38,188 nucleotides of DNA from Planctomycetota bacterium (GTDB lineage Bacteria; Planctomycetota; Phycisphaerae; WQYP01), in the NCBI GenBank assembly GCA_021785435.1, contig JAJYFE010000024.1, positions 1 to 38,188 on the forward strand, written 5' to 3'. The translations under genes were made by a program, and so were the position numbers. Positions 36,056-38,188 of the stretch are shown here, one piece after another. The notes below the pieces were generated by a model that was not told the DNA's origin, made no database searches, and saw only the letters and a list, made by a program, of their open reading frames with translations. Every line of letters begins with the position of its first letter. Position 1 is the stretch's first letter.

Positions 36056-37483
36056 ATGCTCCCAATTCGGCGCACGATAAAAGCGACGGTTCTGACGGCC
36101 CTGCTAGGCCTGGGGCTGACGGTGTTGCTGTTCGGGCCGCGCGGGACGAAAATTCCCCCGCACCGGGTGGTGGTGGAATACTGGGAAAAGTGGCGGGGCC
36201 ATGAAGCGGAGCAGATGCGGCAGATCGTGGATTCGTTCAATCGGACCGTGGGGCGCCGTAAAGGCATTTACGTGCGGTATCTGCCCACCAGCAACATTGA
36301 TCAGAAAACCCTGATCGCTACAGCCGCGGGTGTTCCGCCGGACATCGCCGGTTTGTGGGATATGACCTTGCCCGAGTACGCCGCGATGGGCGCCTTAACC
36401 CGGCTGGGGCGCTATGCCCGGGCCTATGGCATTACAGCCAAAACCTATGTGCCGGTATACTGGCGCGGCTGCCACTACCACGGTCATTTGTATGCCCTGG
36501 TCAGTACGCCCATGGCGGTGGCACTGCTGTATAATAAACAGATCTTTCAACGGCACTCGGCCCAACTTCGGGCGGCGGGATTGAACCCCAGTCAGCCGCC
36601 GCGTACGCTCGCCCAACTGGATCAGTATGCCCGTGTCCTGACCAAATTCGGACCGCGGGGGCGGTTGGTCCGGGCGGGATTTTTACCGATCACCAGTTGG
36701 TACATGAACGAAACCTATCTGTGGTTTGGTGGGCGCATCTGGAACCCCCGGACCCGCCGCTTTACACTGACCAGCCCCGCCGTGATCAGCGCTTACCGCT
36801 GGATCCAAAGCTATTCGAAATGGTTAGGCCCCAGGACGATGCTGGCTTTTTATTCCGGTTTGAGCAATTTCGATTCGCCCCAGAATCCTTTCCTGACCGG
36901 GCAGTTGGTCATGGAGCCGCAAGGCCCCTGGATGGCCAACTATATTTATCACCTTAAGCCAAGCCTCTCGACCTTGCGTTGGAAGAACAAGAAAGCGGAG
37001 TTGAAAATGCCGCTGGCGAAGCGGTTGAAAAATTATGCCTGGGCCTTTGCGCCATTTCCCTCCGCGGTGCCGGGGCTTACGGACGTTACCTACGCCGGAT
37101 TTGATTGTTTCGTAATTCCGCGCGGGGCGCCACATCCGCGGGCGGCCTTCGCATTTATCGCGTACGTCAATCGGCGGAAAGTCATGGAGCGGCTCTGCAT
37201 GATGCAGGGCAAGAATTCACCGCTGGCGAAGGTGAGCCGGAACTTTCTGGAGCACAGCAAGAATCCTTACATCGGCGTGTTCGAGAAACTGGCCGCCAGC
37301 CCCAATGCCCACGGTCTGCCGCGGCTTCCCATCTTGATGCAGGTGGTCGATGAATTAAATATCGTCGCACAGCGCGTGGCGCTATTGCAGGCCTCACCCC
37401 GCCAGGCGCTGGCGCGGGCGCAAACGCGGCTGCAGGCGGCGTACAATGAATATGAAGCGATCCAGCGGCTCCGCCGAGAATAG
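36056..37483 (+). CDS. Extracellular solute-binding protein, family 1 (ABC sugar type)
   Basis: N-terminal hydrophobic segment, VVVEYWEKWRGHEAEQMRQIVDSFNR, PDIAGLWDMTLPEYAAMGALTRL, MAVALLYNKQIFQ, QGPWMANYIYH. Confidence 0.85.
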   Translation: MLPIRRTIKATVLTALLGLGLTVLLFGPRGTKIPPHRVVVEYWEKWRGHEAEQMRQIVDSFNRTVGRRKGIYVRYLPTSNIDQKTLIATAAGVPPDIAGLWDMTLPEYAAMGALTRLGRYARAYGITAKTYVPVYWRGCHYHGHLYALVSTPMAVALLYNKQIFQRHSAQLRAAGLNPSQPPRTLAQLDQYARVLTKFGPRGRLVRAGFLPITSWYMNETYLWFGGRIWNPRTRRFTLTSPAVISAYRWIQSYSKWLGPRTMLAFYSGLSNFDSPQNPFLTGQLVMEPQGPWMANYIYHLKPSLSTLRWKNKKAELKMPLAKRLKNYAWAFAPFPSAVPGLTDVTYAGFDCFVIPRGAPHPRAAFAFIAYVNRRKVMERLCMMQGKNSPLAKVSRNFLEHSKNPYIGVFEKLAASPNAHGLPRLPILMQVVDELNIVAQRVALLQASPRQALARAQTRLQAAYNEYEAIQRLRRE

Positions 37484-37701
37484 CCGCCGGCGTGGTATGG
37501 AACTGCCGACTGCCCGAACCGGGGTGGAACCAGCTGCGGACTACGCGACAGGCAACCAATTTTCAAAACACCCGCGGTAAAATCGGCAGCAGGTGACCTG
37601 GATGCCGATCTGGCGCTGGTCGCGGATACGCTGGCCGTCGCTGCCGGAATATATCCGGCTGGCAGTCGTCGCTCTGGTCAAGACCGGCGGGTAGTGCATA
37701 G

Positions 37702-37809
37702 AGCGGTTGCTAAAAATAAACTGCACATTGGGAGTCGGGCTTCCAGCCCGACAGTCGGCCAAGATGGCCGACCCCCAAAATAATGTGTGGTTTATTTTTG
37801 GCAATCGCT
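37702..37809. repeat. Compound palindromic element: 28-bp terminal inverted repeats around two hairpins
   Basis: Arm 37702-37729 and reverse complement of 37782-37809 match 24/28; inside are GTCGGGC-ttcca-GCCCGAC and GTCGGCC-aagat-GGCCGAC. Confidence 0.85.
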
Positions 37810-37878
37810 ATAATCGTGCACGGCCGTACACTTGCAGCACCCGACCCGTGTTTGCAGGGGCACGGCAGGTTGCTTGAG

Positions 37879-38188
37879 CTATTGGCTGCCGGTCTTCCGT
37901 CCGGCCGCGCCACGTTCAAAGGCGTCGGCTACCGTGTGGTAGACGTGCGGGTTGGGCGTGTAGAGCTGCCAGAACCGGCGCCCGTCCAGTCCCAGTGCGT
38001 CGCTGATCGCCGCGGCCACCGCCGGGCTGCGCGACATGCCCTGCTCGCAATGCACCACGATCGCGCCAACAGCGGCCTCGTACTTTCGGACAAACGCACA
38101 GATTTCATCCGCTTGAGTGGGTGTGATCGGCCTAACCTCTGGCGGTAGCTCAAAATTGGCCGACGGCTCGGCATCGTGAAACGCCAAG
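37879..38188 (-). CDS. Protein tyrosine/dual-specificity phosphatase-like protein, N-terminus outside the window
   Basis: HCEQGMSRS fits the C-x5-R phosphatase signature. The ORF reaches the window edge, where the listed start is TTG. Confidence 0.65.
   Translation of the reverse strand, partial: LAFHDAEPSANFELPPEVRPITPTQADEICAFVRKYEAAVGAIVVHCEQGMSRSPAVAAAISDALGLDGRRFWQLYTPNPHVYHTVADAFERGAAGRKTGSQ

Overview
High-GC bacterial chromosomal window. The gene content (prepilin-type DUF1559/H-X9-DG-like proteins, GntR-LacI-type regulators, URO-D-family proteins, sulfatase, many glycosidases) suggests the PVC/Planctomycetota-Lentisphaerota sphere; this is an inference. The left two thirds (about 0.2-23.6 kb, all minus strand) holds two parallel carbohydrate-utilisation modules. 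Each has the order GntR/LacI-type regulator -> prepilin-like protein -> large secreted protein -> catabolic genes. Module 1 (11.5->0.2 kb) carries a sulfatase, a TIM-barrel-like protein and a GH95-like protein. Module 2 (23.6->12.2 kb) carries a LamG/glycosidase/CBM9-like multidomain protein, a putative glycosidase, a GH29 alpha-L-fucosidase and a coupled pair of URO-D-family proteins. In both modules the regulator is preceded by a tandemly duplicated promoter block. In module 1 the duplicate also carries a truncated copy of the regulator's first ~20 codons. In module 2 each ~80-bp unit carries a 17-bp palindrome. The right part holds housekeeping genes (ptsI, lepA, recR, ybaB, dnaX), then a ThuA-Gfo/Idh/MocA fusion, a DUF4143-type ATPase whose start codon lies in a perfect 30-bp palindrome, a sugar-type solute-binding protein and a partial tyrosine-phosphatase-like protein. 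The window is also rich in small dispersed palindromic elements, including a TIR family (GGCGACTAAAC...GTTTAGTCGCC), some of which are translated as parts of proteins. No tRNA, rRNA, CRISPR or transposase was recognised.
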